Below are positions 35,496-47,357 of a DNA stretch of 64,000 bases, piece after piece. The notes beneath the pieces were generated by a model that had not been told where the DNA came from, did no database searches, and saw only the letters and a list, made by a program, of their open reading frames with translations. Origin of the DNA: Excoecaria cochinchinensis (Eukaryota; Streptophyta; Magnoliopsida; Malpighiales; Euphorbiaceae); the NCBI GenBank assembly GCA_947683425.1, contig CANTUQ010000037.1, positions 8,228,501-8,292,500 on the forward strand. The letters run 5' to 3'. Positions within the stretch are counted from its first letter, which is position 1. Every line of letters starts with the position of its first letter. Position numbers and translations under genes: made by a program.

Positions 35496-36662
35496 GTAAT
35501 CTCTTAACAATTAGCAACAATTGCTTGTTATTTTTTTTTTTCTCTTTGATTCCTTGATAGCATTGTCCTGCCTTATAAAAGTGTTTAAAGATAAAAGATG
35601 AAGGGAAATAGAAGATTGTAAGTTTGATGTTCAAAAGTGGTTTAGTTGCAAGTTTTTTCTTCCAGCTTTTGCCAGCCTTCTCCCTTGCTATCTTTCACTT
35701 TCCAGATTTAGATAGCTGTCTATTTTTTATGTCATGAATTACGGCATCAGCAAATGCTTGCCTTGGCTAACAAATGTTGAAAATCCTTGTGGTATTAGTA
35801 GATTTTCATACGAGGAATGCATTGTGTAGACAACTAGAGACATGGCTGAAGTCCCATACATCTCTGTTATTGCTTAAATTTTTATTTTTAATCATTTTTT
35901 TTTTGCATTTAAATAGACATGAATAGTTATAGTGATATGGGTTAACCATTAATTTTGATTTGTTGAGTAATATTTGTTGAATATTTTTCTGTATAAGTTT
36001 TTGTATATTATTTTGATTTGTAGGTTGACCATTAATTTTGATTTGTTGTGTATTTATATATTTGTTGAATATTTTTGTATATTATTTTAATTTGTAGGTT
36101 AACCATTAATTTTGATTTGTTGAGTATTTTTATATTTGTTGAATATTTTTTGGTATATTATTTTGATTTTTAGGTTAATCATTAATTTTGATTTGTTATA
36201 TATTTGTATATTTGTTGAATATTTTTGCTGGATATTTGTGGGTCAATTTTGATGTTATATTTATTTTTTTTATTAATTTTTTTAAAATTACCGACGGAAT
36301 ACTGACGGAAAATTCCGTCGGTAAAAATAAAAAAATAAATAATTTCTTTACTTCCCGACGGAAATTTCATTTCCGTCGGAAAAATTACCGACGGAAATGA
36401 ATTTTCCGTCGGTAATTTCCCGACGGAATAATTTTCCGTCGGGAATTATTACCGACGAAAACACTATTCCGTCGGGGAATTCCCGACGGAAGTCGAATTT
36501 CCGTCGGGAATAATTCCCGACGGAAAATTTCCGTCGGGAATTATTCCCTACGACTTTATGGCCGACGGAAAATATTCCGTCGGCATTTTATTTTCCCGAC
36601 GGAAATTACACATTTTCCTTCGGTAATTTCCGTCGGGAAATGTCTGTTTTCTTGTAGTGATC

Positions 36663-37278
36663 TTCCATCTTCTCTTTACCCTTTGATTGAGCAGCCAGCA
36701 GGCTTTTGGTGATAACCTCCTCAGGAACTTCTCGATCCCATGCTAGAGTCTGATTGAAGATTTCCTCATCCCAGAAGGCTTCCACCGCCTTGACCATTCC
36801 CTCGGACCAGTCAAACACATCATTGAAGATTTCAAAACCTGGGGTGATCTTGCCATCAATCCACTGAGGCTCTGCCTCCCCACAGTAGGCACACGCCGAT
36901 GCAGCCGGTACAAAAGTCTCCAAAATGTGCGGCACTTTCGCAGGCTTCTTCGTGGGCTTGCTCTTCTTGGCATCAACAATGTAGCCCAAACCTCGCCTAT
37001 CCTTTTGGCCCCTTGTGGCGACGGGCTCTTGAATCCCTTGTGACCTCTTACCCAAACCAACCCCGGGGAGAAAGCTCATCCTTTTCATCATATTGACAAC
37101 TTGAGGGCTTACCACTGACTCATCTTCCTCATTCACCATAGCCACGTGGAAACCACTGAAGGGTTGATTGGAAATTCCGAGCACTGACACTTGATTGTCA
37201 CTAGCTGCTTTAATGGTCACAATCTGGCCTTCATGGGGAATCTTAATCATTTGATGGAGCGTAGATGGAACCCCTCCC
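36663..37278 (-). pseudogene. Tat polyprotein segment with G-patch
   Basis: It is read leftwards from 37278, continuing the protease frame beyond the solo LTR and running into the CACTA element. It contains a G-patch-like stretch (MMKRMSFLPGVGLGKRSQG, then DRRGLGY) at about 36945-37080. Such a domain is known after the protease in Tat elements and may bind RNA. The apparent start methionine at 37250 is internal; the true upstream frame lies at 41125 and above. Confidence 0.82.
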
Positions 37279-40200
37279 TGTCACACCCCAATCTATACTA
37301 TGGAGACTTCTATTCGGATTAGAAGAAGAAGAATCCAAGATAGATAGGAGTGTCACATCCCACTAGAGTAAACAAGTAAACATCACATAAATAGAGTGAC
37401 ATATCCAGGATAATTAAAAACTTTGAAAGAAAGAAGAGTGATACATAAGTGTGTAAATATTTACATAGTTTAGAAATATTACAACAGAATCTTTATCTAT
37501 TATTACATATACATATTACACAGATATACGAAAATTCCAAATTACAAAAGCTGAACAAGATACAAAACTTATAGCTCCTATATGGCCGACTCAGCAGATG
37601 CGCGACTCGAACAGAAGCAAACCTGCCACCTGCACGGGAAAAAGAACCCGTGCTAAGCGATAACGCTTAGTGGGGAAAACAAACATAATAATATGGACGG
37701 CCATTCACAATGGTCGTCGAGGCATAACACACACACAAATCTCATACACACATAGTTCTTACCGAGAAATATATATGCTTACATATAATAGCTGTGCATT
37801 CAAATGTTTCTTATATATGCGACACAAACCAAAACAACATCACCATACCAGATGTAAGTATATTCATGCATAACTACATATAATTTCACACATGTGCACC
37901 TGCCTATACATTACATGTCAGTATCAATACACTTATATGCCAATACTTGTATCGTTATACCAGTACAGGTCCTCATATGCATACATTTACCGAACAATCA
38001 AGCTTTTGAAAGTACATCATGCATAGATACATAATCACAATACCATCACACTTCCATTGCGCAACATAAATCTTTAACATACGCAATAATATGTTATTGC
38101 ATTCCAATCACAGTGTTCCAGAGAGCCAATAAATCTGCACTGATTAGTTCACATAACTATAATCATAACTGATCAGAACCGCATACTTATAAACACGATA
38201 TAACAAATCATACACCTGCTGACTCACAATAGTGGATAACGAGTACTGAATGGTACCTTACGGGTACGAATCGAACACATAATATAGTGTACCATACAGG
38301 TACAAGTCGGAAGGCAACATTTCATTGAACAGGACCTTAAACAAGATCCATACACATACACATAATAGGGGTTCGCGAGGAACCATTCGGGGACCTGATC
38401 AGGGTCCAAATCGTTCAAAGGGGCGCTGCAGCTACACATACATAGACTCTATTAGGCATGCCTAACTATCCACTAGACTGACTCTCGCAGGTCATGCATC
38501 ATACAAATCATATTTCAAATCACTTAATTTACATCATTGTACATAATCAGCAATAGGTGAGACATATGAATAAGTTCATAAAGTCAATCATGCATCATAC
38601 AATTTACACTTAAGCATAACATAATAATTTTAGAGAAAGATCATCAGTATAGATATGCATAATATATTCAATTATATTAACATACTTCATAAAATAGTCA
38701 AGGAACAAACCTAGAGGCATCATAAGTTCGGAATTCAAACATTTGAATCACCAAAGAAAACTCATTCAATACAACACATCTGTCGCGCTCGCGATCCCTG
38801 TCGCGCTCGCGACAGAGATCATACTTTCTTCGCTGCGCACGCGCGACGGACTTTGCGATCGCGGGAAGGAGAGAAGGGCCCGGCTCTGTCGCGGTCGCGA
38901 CAGAGGACAAGTATTGCTATCGCGGGGTCACGACAAGTCGCGTGCTCGCGATAGCACAGGCCAACAATGTGCTCTGTCACGCTCGCGACAGTTGTCGCGC
39001 TCGCGACAGAGAGCAGACAAACTATTGCTATCGCGGGCTCGCGACAACGTCGCGTGCTCGCGACAGCACAACATCAGAATCACTGGTCTCTGTCGCGCTC
39101 GCGACAGTGTCGCGATCGCGACAGAGTCATGATTCCGAAAATCTGCAGAATTTCGCAGGATCTTTCCTTCCTCAAACTCACCCACAAACACACGAAACAC
39201 ATCCAAAGGTCTCTTACCTCATCGCCAACTAGTCACCCATCATTGACAACATAAATCCAACATTCGTATCAAGTATTTCAATAAAACATGCCATTAACAA
39301 TATCCATATACACAATCTATAATAACAACATTATTTGTCAATCATCTCAATCGCACCCACATTAAATGCATTCATACATATGGTACATCATGCTAAGGTT
39401 ACTCATGAGACCGTCACATAATAGCACTCATCAATACACAAACCTTCATGGAGTTATATCTATTATTAATTACTAGTTAAATCACAAATCTTAATCATAC
39501 TCATAAGTTTTTCCCAAAGACAACTACTTATATGTCCACTTAAATACCCTAAACATGCATAAGAACTGATGGGAAAGGTAAGGGATTGATCCGGGTCAAC
39601 CCTAGACTCAAAAATAGAGAAGAAAAGGCTCAAAACATGCTTTTCTGTCGCGAGGTCGCGACCCTTGTCGCGCTCGCGACAGAAGCTCGCCTCAGCTACC
39701 ATAACAGACTGCTTTTTACTACAAATTAGCATCGTGAAAACCGACCTATAAACCTCATTTTTAGGAAAAGTGTTCTTCTTAACAAATGTTCTCATACGTC
39801 TTAAATTTCAAATGGAACAAATTTCAGGTCAATTGGACATCTAGAACTCGAGATATGAACTCCACAACCTATACTGGTCAAACAACCCGACACAAAAAGA
39901 AACACTACGGTATTATCAAAAATTCAGGGTCTTAGAGCAAGAATTTGCCCAAGGCTATTTCTAAGACTTTTAAATAAATGTAAGTAATGGTTCTAATGGA
40001 GCAAGAATCACATAGTTCGGAGTTCTAAAACTCTACTTATGACAAAAACACTGCAAAGGGGTCAGATGAAAACGAAACAGAGTTTACCCAATCCTAGACT
40101 TCACTTTCACTTCTCACACACCTTCAACTTAAGCCACATCATGCATTATTAATACATTTATCCACACCAATACATGCATAAGACTCATATCAAACCACTC

Positions 40201-41119
40201 AATTTACTGGAAATCATATACCAATGTATATTCATAACTCAAAAAGAATTTAGAGTAAAGACAAATTAAAATTCAAGTAAAGGAAATCAACTCCCAAACC
40301 TCTTGTTGCACAATAGCTGCTCTCTTCAAGCTTGCTCCTCAAACCTTTTTTTTTTGCCCTTATACTTGCTCTTGTTAGCCAAAGCTTACACAAATCAAAA
40401 ACCCAAGAATTACTCTTAACCCAAAAACCCTAACTCAAACAAAACAAAGAGAAGAAGGGGAACATAATCTCTCTTAGGAAACCCTAGCACCCAAAACCAT
40501 ACACATACCTCCATAAAAGACTCTTAAGCTCCACCAAGACATCAACCCATGCCTAGCCACCGAGAAGAACACGATCCAAGGAAAAGAAAAGAAAGAGGAA
40601 GGAGGAGGAGAAGAGCAAAACGTAATCTGCCTTCTCACTCTCTCTCTCTTTCCTTAATCTTATCTCCTCTTAATTGCTTACTCCACTTGGTTACTTCCCA
40701 TAGGTCCAAATGTCCTCATATTACTAGCCCACTTAGCATCCTTTAATTGGCTCACACAAAATATCTTTGACTTCATTTACACACACACCATACACATACA
40801 CACACTAAATCACTTCTCATAAAATATCCTACATCCTTAGTTCCATACCCATAATCCACTTGATAAATATTTCTTTTATGCAAATATCTCCAAGGCACCA
40901 TGCTCATAAATCACTCAATGAAATCCCTTAGCCCATTAACATCCTACTACCATACACTACTAACACACCATAATAATTCCTTTACTTACTTTATTTAATT
41001 AATTTCCTTAGTAAATAAATCCTTATTATCCATATTACTCATGCATAAATTACCGAAATACCTTTCACTTAACCGACTTAGCTTGCCGATTCCGACTAGG
41101 CCCGATTTGGGGTGTTACA
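37279..41119 (-). mobile_element. Solo LTR of a Ty3/gypsy (Tekay/Del-like) element
   Basis: The 3841-bp unit starts TGTCACACCCCAATC and ends GATTTGGGGTGTTACA, near-inverted ends. It is flanked by a perfect 5-bp duplication CTCCC (37274-37278 and 41120-41124). There is no coding region, so this is an LTR left by recombination. The minus-strand start TGTAACACCCC and AT-rich early part resemble LTRs of Tekay/Del chromoviruses, a family guess only. It splits the Tat protease frame. It includes a CpG-rich palindromic array at 38779-39126. Confidence 0.85.
38779..39126. repeat. CpG-rich near-palindrome cluster within the solo LTR
   Basis: About ten copies of words such as TGTCGCGCTCGCGACAGAG and CTATCGCGGGCTCGCGACA sit within 350 bp. 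Each is a near-perfect palindrome with TCGCGA-like cores. Two further copies occur at 39645-39682. Spacers differ, so this is neither a CRISPR array nor a simple satellite. Confidence 0.85.
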
Positions 41120-41124
41120 CTCCC

Positions 41125-42752
41125 AACTTGTGAAACCAAGGCCTTCCAAGCAGCACTGCAAAGTTAGCCGGTATTGGCAGGACAACAAACTCGGCCTCTA
41201 TCTCAACTGGACCGGTCTTGACTTGAGCCTTAAAAGTCCCAGTTGCTTGCCTCCTCGAGTTGTCATAAGCAGTGATAGTCAGATCAGATTCACTCAACAT
41301 GCTCTCATTCAATCCAAGTGAAGGTAGCGCCACCAGTGGGCACACATTAATGGAGGACCCGTCATCCACCATGACACAGGCCGTGTGTTTACCATTGATT
41401 TGAGCTCGGATATACAAAGGGCGATTGTGATTACGACCCTCGATTGGTAAGTCGGCTTCGGTGTAGACTATGTTTTCTTCAGATCCCCCTTTCACAATGC
41501 CCAATAACTCGGAGGGTGAGATAGTGGTGGCGACTGTCGATTCACATAAGGCTTCAACTAGCTTCTGCCTATGGCTCGGGGATTGCCTCAATAGGTCCCA
41601 GATGGATATTTGCGCTGTCGTCTTCTTCAGTTGCTTTAGGATCTGATTCTCTTCCGTTTCTTGCTCCACCGTCGGAGGCATTGGGTCCTGTTGCTTCTCA
41701 ATTTCCGGCACCACTCTTCCGCTGCGGGTAACAACCTGTACCTCTTGCACCTTATCTTCTTCACCCCCAGAGTTCCATACATCCTTCAGCTCGTCGGCCT
41801 CTTCAGTCTCACCTTCACTGGTTGAGTCCCAATATTCTATCATGTTGACTTGGGGCTTCTCCCTATTGACTTCCTGCTCGGGGCGGACGATAGCCACGTA
41901 ATCATTGTCGTAGAGATCCCTCAGCACATACCACTCTGGCAAGCTTGACCCTATCATGAAGACTGGGGGAGGAACGGCGTTATACCCGGTATTCTTCTTC
42001 TTTTCTCTCTTTTCAGGGTCGGAGATCTGCTTACTATCAATGAGATCTTGGACCCGATCCCTTAAAGTTCTGCAAGAGTCAGTGAGGTGACCGTTGTGCT
42101 GGTGGAAAGCACAGTATTGGTCTCCTCTATGGTTTGGTTGGCCGTAGGTCTTGGCTTGTCGGGCTGGCAATGGTTGAAGTTTTCCCTCTTTCATTAATCT
42201 TTCAAGAACCCAGGACAATGGCCTTCCCAAATTCGAATAGTGCCTCTGGTTCGCATCCGTAGCTGAAATTTCCGCTGTTTTGCCCACTCTATTACTACTG
42301 CTTTCGGCGCCACCTGACCTATTCCCGCCTTGGTTCCCGAAGTTCTTCCGAGCAAAACTGTCATTATTGGCTTTCCTTGCCAAGTACTCCGATTCAGCTT
42401 CAATTGCTATGTCTTTTAAGGATTCCCAATCCTTGAGCCCTTTCATCTTAAGCCCCTCCCTCAAGTATGGGCTTGCATTCTTGATAAATAGTCTGATTTG
42501 GTCCGAGGTATCGGGTTTCCTCTTCATCTCCATAACGCGATTCCTCCACCGCGTAAGGTAGTCATGGAAAGATTCACCAGACTTTTGTTGCAGGAGCTCG
42601 AGGTCTTTTAACGTCACTTCCATGCGGGTGCTGCAGTCGTACTGTCTCATGAACTCACCTGTAAGCAAATCCCAATCTTCTCTCGACCTCTTGTCTAAAC
42701 CGTGGTACCAATCAACCGTCGACCCCGTCAAACTAAGGCAGAAGTACTCCAC
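41125..42752 (-). pseudogene. Tat gag (C-terminal part) and protease
   Basis: Read leftwards. It begins with the capsid-like gag region (WYHGLDKRSREDW, LQQKSGESFHDYLTRWRN). A zinc-knuckle-like CAFHQHNGHLTDSC follows at about residue 208. A charged spacer precedes an aspartic protease with MVDDGSSINVCPL near residue 475 and LLGRPWFHKLG near the end. Gag forms the particle and the protease cleaves the polyprotein. The frame is cut at 41124 by the solo LTR. At its start (about 42730-42752) it overlaps the N-terminal gag frame in another phase, so one frameshift separates them. Confidence 0.9.
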
Positions 42753-43495
42753 CTTTTGCTTCTTGTGACCTTCATGATTAAGGCATACTGCTTAAGATGG
42801 GCCGAAGGGTCAGACGTGCCATCGAACTTTGGTAAATCTGGCATCTTAAATCTCTGAGGCAGCAGCTCCTCCTCACCCAAGTCTACATCTTCGGGGATAA
42901 CCCCCTTTCCGACTGACACCATTCGCGCGATGGCCTCCATTCTTTCCTCCATCTTCCTCACCACATCATCCTCTAGCTTAGGAGCTTTGCACCTCGCCGC
43001 TTGAGGGACTACTGGCTCATCTTCCTCTTCCGCTAAGAAATCATCCCTTGGATCTGGAATTCTCACCCTCGGTTGCTCAACTGGTGCCGCCACTCTAGGT
43101 TCAGTGACTGGCTGTGGCACAGTGGCAGTTGGTATAGTGGTCTCCACAACAGGTGTTTCGACCGGGTCAACAGCTGGAGCTCCAGACGGTTGTCCAGCGT
43201 GTGGTGTCATTTGGGCGACAAAGTTCCCCATCATGGCCAAAATCTTTCTTTCAAAATCTTTAAACCTCTTATCCAAGTCCTGTGTTGTTACAGCACCCGA
43301 CTCTTGCGGTAATTCTGCCATTACTGATCCGGAGGATTGTTCTGAATAAGAGTCTGAGTTTCTATCCCAATCTGAACCCGATGCTGATGCCAAACTTGAC
43401 GGCTCAACTACTTGATTTCTGACCAACCTCCTGCTAGGATCTCTGGACCACTCAAATGGATCTATGATGGCTGAAAAAATCCAATTCGTTAGCAT
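42728..43495 (-). pseudogene. Tat gag N-terminal part
   Basis: A 255-codon frame on the minus strand begins at ATG 43495. It is rich in Ser, Glu, Pro and Val, with an acidic stretch and then the start of the gag core (FDGTSDPSAHLKQYALIMK) just before a frameshift near 42750. The first methionine is in the expected place, about 760 bp inside the 5' LTR. Ogre-type elements carry a separate ORF1 upstream of gag; none is seen in 43496-44257, so this Tat element is not Ogre-like in that respect. Confidence 0.82.
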
Positions 43496-44257
43496 GATGC
43501 ATGGATGGCATTAAGAATGCATGGTCGTGTTGATGCAGCATCCACAACCACATGCAAGCAAACAGACCCTTCCAACCTTATTTCTCCCGCACACGGGGCA
43601 GTGTGGTCTCTTTCCCAGGTGGGCTTAGTCCATGGGTCAGCTGGGGACCCTACGAATGCGCGAAGTGCACGGCGAAAAGCCGGCAGCATAACAGCTCTAG
43701 TCTAATGTACACGCGTATGAGTTTTGGCCATTACGTATTTGGACAATTCAATCAAGTTAAGGCGGGCTCATCGGGGCATGAAAGCCTTTGATAAAAGACC
43801 ACTTAACTTGCTTGATTTTGTTTAATATGCGATGGCCCATGTCACAAGCATCATATTAAGGAGCACACCACCTAGTGGAAGTTTCTATTTGCCATTAGAT
43901 GAGCTTTGGTCAAGGTGATGAAACTTTTAGGGCTACCCAAGCATGGTCCGTGCCAATGGGTCTAGCTCATCACGAGCATAACGATCGATCGGGTCTCCAT
44001 TTTGATATACTAAAAGGTAAAAGGCTTGGGCTGGTGATTATCCTTAACACTTCCCTACAATGAGTGAAAGTAGGGTCGTGCTTCGGGAATGCACCGGGGT
44101 AAGATAGGGACCAACTAGCGTAAGTCTAAGGCTCTAAAATGATATGCAAATTTTTGAAAAGAGATAGAATTTTAAGTTTTAAAAACCCAATTATAAATTT
44201 TAACCAAAGCGCTTTCGGAGTGAAGTCTCAAACACAAGTCCCCAGTGGAGTCGCCAC
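43496..44257 (-). other. Tat leader and primer-binding site
   Basis: This is the untranslated leader between the 5' LTR and gag. The primer-binding site reads TGGCGACTCCACTGGGG on the minus strand (44240-44256), one base inside the LTR. Tat/Ogre elements use a tRNA-Arg-type site of similar sequence; the exact tRNA is not verified here. Short ORFs at 43489-43791 have no domain. Confidence 0.75.
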
Positions 44258-45464
44258 TGTGACGCGCGCCCGAACCAACCCAGCAAGGGCCCTCAATGCG
44301 AATCCGCTTTATGATTCGAGGGACTGGTTCGTGTCTTTTGATCATGGGCACCACGAGGCATCATCGGTGCGTCCCTCCCAATAGAACATTGGGGAGAACC
44401 ACCTAACCTAATGGCACCTAGAGGCACCTTTTGAGGTATCATGGAGTCGCCACCCAATCTTGGAGAATTGGGAAAAGGTCTCTCACCTCTTGTTGATCGA
44501 GACCAGAGATCCGGTGTTCGGAACTTCCCTCTTATTTATGCTTTGGTTAAGTATAAGTGGTTTTTTAACTTCTTAAAATTATATCTCTCATCTCACACGA
44601 GTGATGCATTTAATTAAATAGCGCATTGAAAGCACGTAAAGAAAAAAATAAAAGCGATAAATAAAGTAAATAAATAAAACAATAAATGAAAGCGATAAAC
44701 ACGCAAGCACGCAATTACAAAAGAAATAGGGGCAGAATACAACCCCCATTGAAAGGAATTTGAAGATATGAATAGGACGAAATACAATCCCCAAAAATAA
44801 ATAAAGTTGCCCCAAAATTAATTACAAGGGCCCAAAAAGAAATGAACTTGAATTTAAAACACTCACCCAAGATTAAAATAAAAGAAAATACATAAATCGG
44901 GACATTATTTGAGGAACGTTGGTTCCTTCACACTTATTCGAAAGTTAGGAACATTGGTTCCTTCGTATTAATTTAAAGAGGGTTCGAAGAATCGTTTTGG
45001 TTGTTTGGTGAAAACCGGGATGAGTGATCCAATTTTTAGAGAAAACTAACTCTTCGTTTTATTGTGATATTTTTGATATTTGGCTAAAATAAGGGACATT
45101 GGTCCCAATTTTATTAATGAAAATTCCGAGTTAATTATAAAAGTATTTTTGTGATTTTTTATCTCACGCGTGCACAAGTAAAATAATTATTTACAAATAA
45201 ACACAACAAAAGGATGGGGAATTAGAATTAGAGAGATCTCACCGAACCGATGTGTCCGTCTACGCATCGCGACCCATCCGGGGAGTCACGGGGCGCTCAC
45301 GTAGCCCGACTCAACATAAACTCATACACAAATAATATCAACAATATTAGTAAATATTCAAAGTAAATTAATCAAATAAATGCGAAATATAATAATAATA
45401 ACAATGATAGCAATGCAACAAAATAAATAAGATGAATAATGGACATAATAATCATAATAAAACC

Positions 45465-45524
<60 letters not shown>

Positions 45525-45602
45525 GAGGATGGTAATAATGCAAATAATAACAATAATGAATGATAAATAATATGAAAACAGAATAATCAATTAGTAATAA
45601 AC

Positions 45603-45668
<66 letters not shown>

Positions 45669-46912
45669 GACAATAAATGCGTTAAACATGGCAGGAACTC
45701 AATATATGATAATAAAAATGAAAAGCAATGGAGATGGTGATAACGATAAATAATAATAATATTAGCACATGGACATGAAAATCCATTTGAAGCCAACAAA
45801 TAACATATTAATGGTGGTATTAACACAGTAAAACGCTAAAAGTAAATAATAGACATGATGTTGATACTAAAAAAAATATTATGAACAACAATAAATAATA
45901 TACAAAAAATAATGAGAACAAGTTCAAGAATGTTTACCCTCATAATTTTTAGTTTGGAAATAGGGTGTTTCGATCCATTCCTCTTGTCAATTTTTGACGA
46001 TAAATATTTGAAGGAAATGTAGAAATCTGTGTTCTACACAAAATAGTTTGAGAAAATATTTTTTTGGGATGAACAAGCCAAGAAAATTAATTTTTCTTGC
46101 TCAAATCAACCCAAGATCAAATATTTTGTAGTAGCAAAAACTAAAATTTGAGAATAAGGCTTGAAGATTTTTGAAGAATTTTTAAGAAAAAACAAGAAAA
46201 GCTTCCTGGAGAGTAGCAAAAAATAGAGAGAAAAGCCAAGGGTTTTTCTTGCCAAAATCTGCCGTCCCTCTTGAAAATGAGGGAAAATCCTCATTTAATC
46301 TTGCCTTGGCCAAAAAAAGCAAAAGACAAAAAAGCTTTTATTTTTAGTTAATCCAAAATAGCATAAAATGGTGAAACAAACGGAAATATCAGACTGAAAA
46401 CAGTGAAAAAACAGGACAGGCGAAGACCAACAGGTCGCGCGGAGGGCGAAGGGCGCGCGGCAGCCTGCTGCGTGTGGTGCCCCCGCACTGCGCGCGGCAG
46501 GCTGCTGCCTCGCGCGCAGGGGCGTCCCGCTCGCACGCAGGGGCATCGCGCGACCCCCCTGCCTCGCGCGAAGGGGGGGGGGGGGGCGCGGTGCCCCCCG
46601 CCTCGCACGCAGGGGCGGCCTGCCGCGCAGGCAGCCCCGCGCTGCCGCAAGTGGCATCCACGATTTTTTTTTTTATATTTTTATTATTATATATTTTTTT
46701 ATTTTAAATCTTGACACAAAATTAATATATTTATATTTTTTTTTTTACTCCATTTTAATTTTGATTTCCAAAAATTATATTTTTAATTATTTTCCGAAAA
46801 ACACACCTTTGACAAGGGAACGATCGATTCTCACCTTTCTTGCCAAAATCGGTCTTCTATTTCATTATCGGGTAATCCTGATCTTGGACCGCCTCGGGAC
46901 CCAGTGTCTACA
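44258..46912 (-). repeat. 5' LTR of the Tat element
   Basis: Length is 2655 bp. It differs from the left LTR by scattered substitutions, an extra 10-bp repeat near 44410, longer (AAT)n tracts (about 45466-45515 and 45603-45666) and a rearranged CpG patch at 46430-46650. This is the promoter-bearing LTR for minus-strand transcription. A TATA box is not assigned. Confidence 0.93.
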
Positions 46913-46917
46913 GCTGC

Positions 46918-47037
46918 CTGCTTCTTTTGGGATTCGAACTTGCGACCTCGTGTTGGATGAGTGAGTTAGGTAGGCTCTGATACCATTTCAACTAAAAGCC
47001 ATGACTGTCAGTGAAGGCCCAGACTTTCCTATATTCA
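46918..47037 (-). mobile_element. Possible TRIM/SMART-like element, right half
   Basis: On the minus strand, a 52-bp repeat (47037-46986, starting TGAATATAGG) is followed at once by TGGTATCAGAGC (46985-46974), a perfect tRNA-Met primer site. Next comes a T-loop-like GTTCGAATCC at about 46940-46930. The left half is at 26357-26486, split off by the Tat element. Reconstructed length before the Tat insertion is about 250 bp. Very short LTRs and no coding fit TRIM/SMART elements. No target duplication was found, so the assignment is tentative. Confidence 0.5.
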
Positions 47038-47154
47038 ATTCTTATTATAAACTGTTCACTTTCATCAATAAAAATTTCTTTCAGTGTGTTATTATTTATC
47101 TCAGTGTTCATCTTAGACAAAGTCCAATCTAAGATTTCGATCCTATTTTCGTAA

Positions 47155-47166
47155 TGATATCAGAGC
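47155..47166 (+). other. Badnavirus primer-binding site (one mismatch)
   Basis: TGATATCAGAGC differs by one base from the tRNA-Met-complementary TGGTATCAGAGC of caulimovirids. The sequence before it (about 47075-47100) has an AATAAA-like word, as expected for the end of the viral genome-length RNA. Confidence 0.7.
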
Positions 47167-47357
47167 CTAATATGGCAGCCTAAGCTTCTTCCTCAAGGAA
47201 GGAATACAGTAAAGGTACTACTATCTTTTATAGCTTTTTCAATATCCTCTGGTATATAGGCTGGAAAACCTAATTTGGAAAACAAAGCCACGTACCAGTT
47301 TATTGCGAAATATTACTTATTATAACTAAATTATTATTGGTTCATATCGTGTTTAAA

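Larger units (their letters stand above)
34093..36659. mobile_element. Non-autonomous CACTA (En/Spm) element
   Basis: The TIRs are CACTACAAGAAAA at 34093 and its inverse TTTTCTTGTAGTG ending at 36659. The flanking 3-bp target duplication is ATC (34090-34092 and 36660-36662). Left (34115-34775) and right (36290-36640) ends carry dense direct and inverted copies of TAGCGACGGAA and CCGACGGAA words, the subterminal repeats expected for transposase binding. Inside the left array are a TATA-like CTATATAAATAAA, then a CT-rich leader and GC-rich segment (34800-35130). No transposase is present. An IF3-like exon lies at 35428-35495. It interrupts the Tat polyprotein, so it is younger than the Tat insertion. 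Confidence 0.93.
26492..46912 (-). mobile_element. Ty3/gypsy LTR retrotransposon, Tat lineage, with nested insertions
   Basis: Both LTRs start TGTGACGCGCGCCC and end GTGTCTACA on the plus strand. They are flanked by GCTGC at 26487-26491 and 46913-46917, a perfect 5-bp duplication. Transcription direction is minus, so the 5' LTR is at the right. Coding order is gag, protease, G-patch segment, RT, RNase H, a second archaeal-type RNase H, then integrase. The extra RNase H between RT/RH and integrase marks the Tat lineage. A CACTA element and a solo LTR are inserted; without them the element would be about 14.0 kb. Stops and a frameshift mean it is now non-autonomous. The LTRs are very similar but not identical, including differences in microsatellite length. 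Confidence 0.95.

Noticed and set aside
38779..39126. CRISPR-like array
   Set aside because: Repeats are palindromic variants with irregular spacing in a plant LTR; no cas genes, no regular spacers.
46929..46985. tRNA gene on the minus strand
   Set aside because: Only a T-loop-like GTTCGAATCC and a primer-site match are present; no A box, anticodon arm or acceptor pairing.
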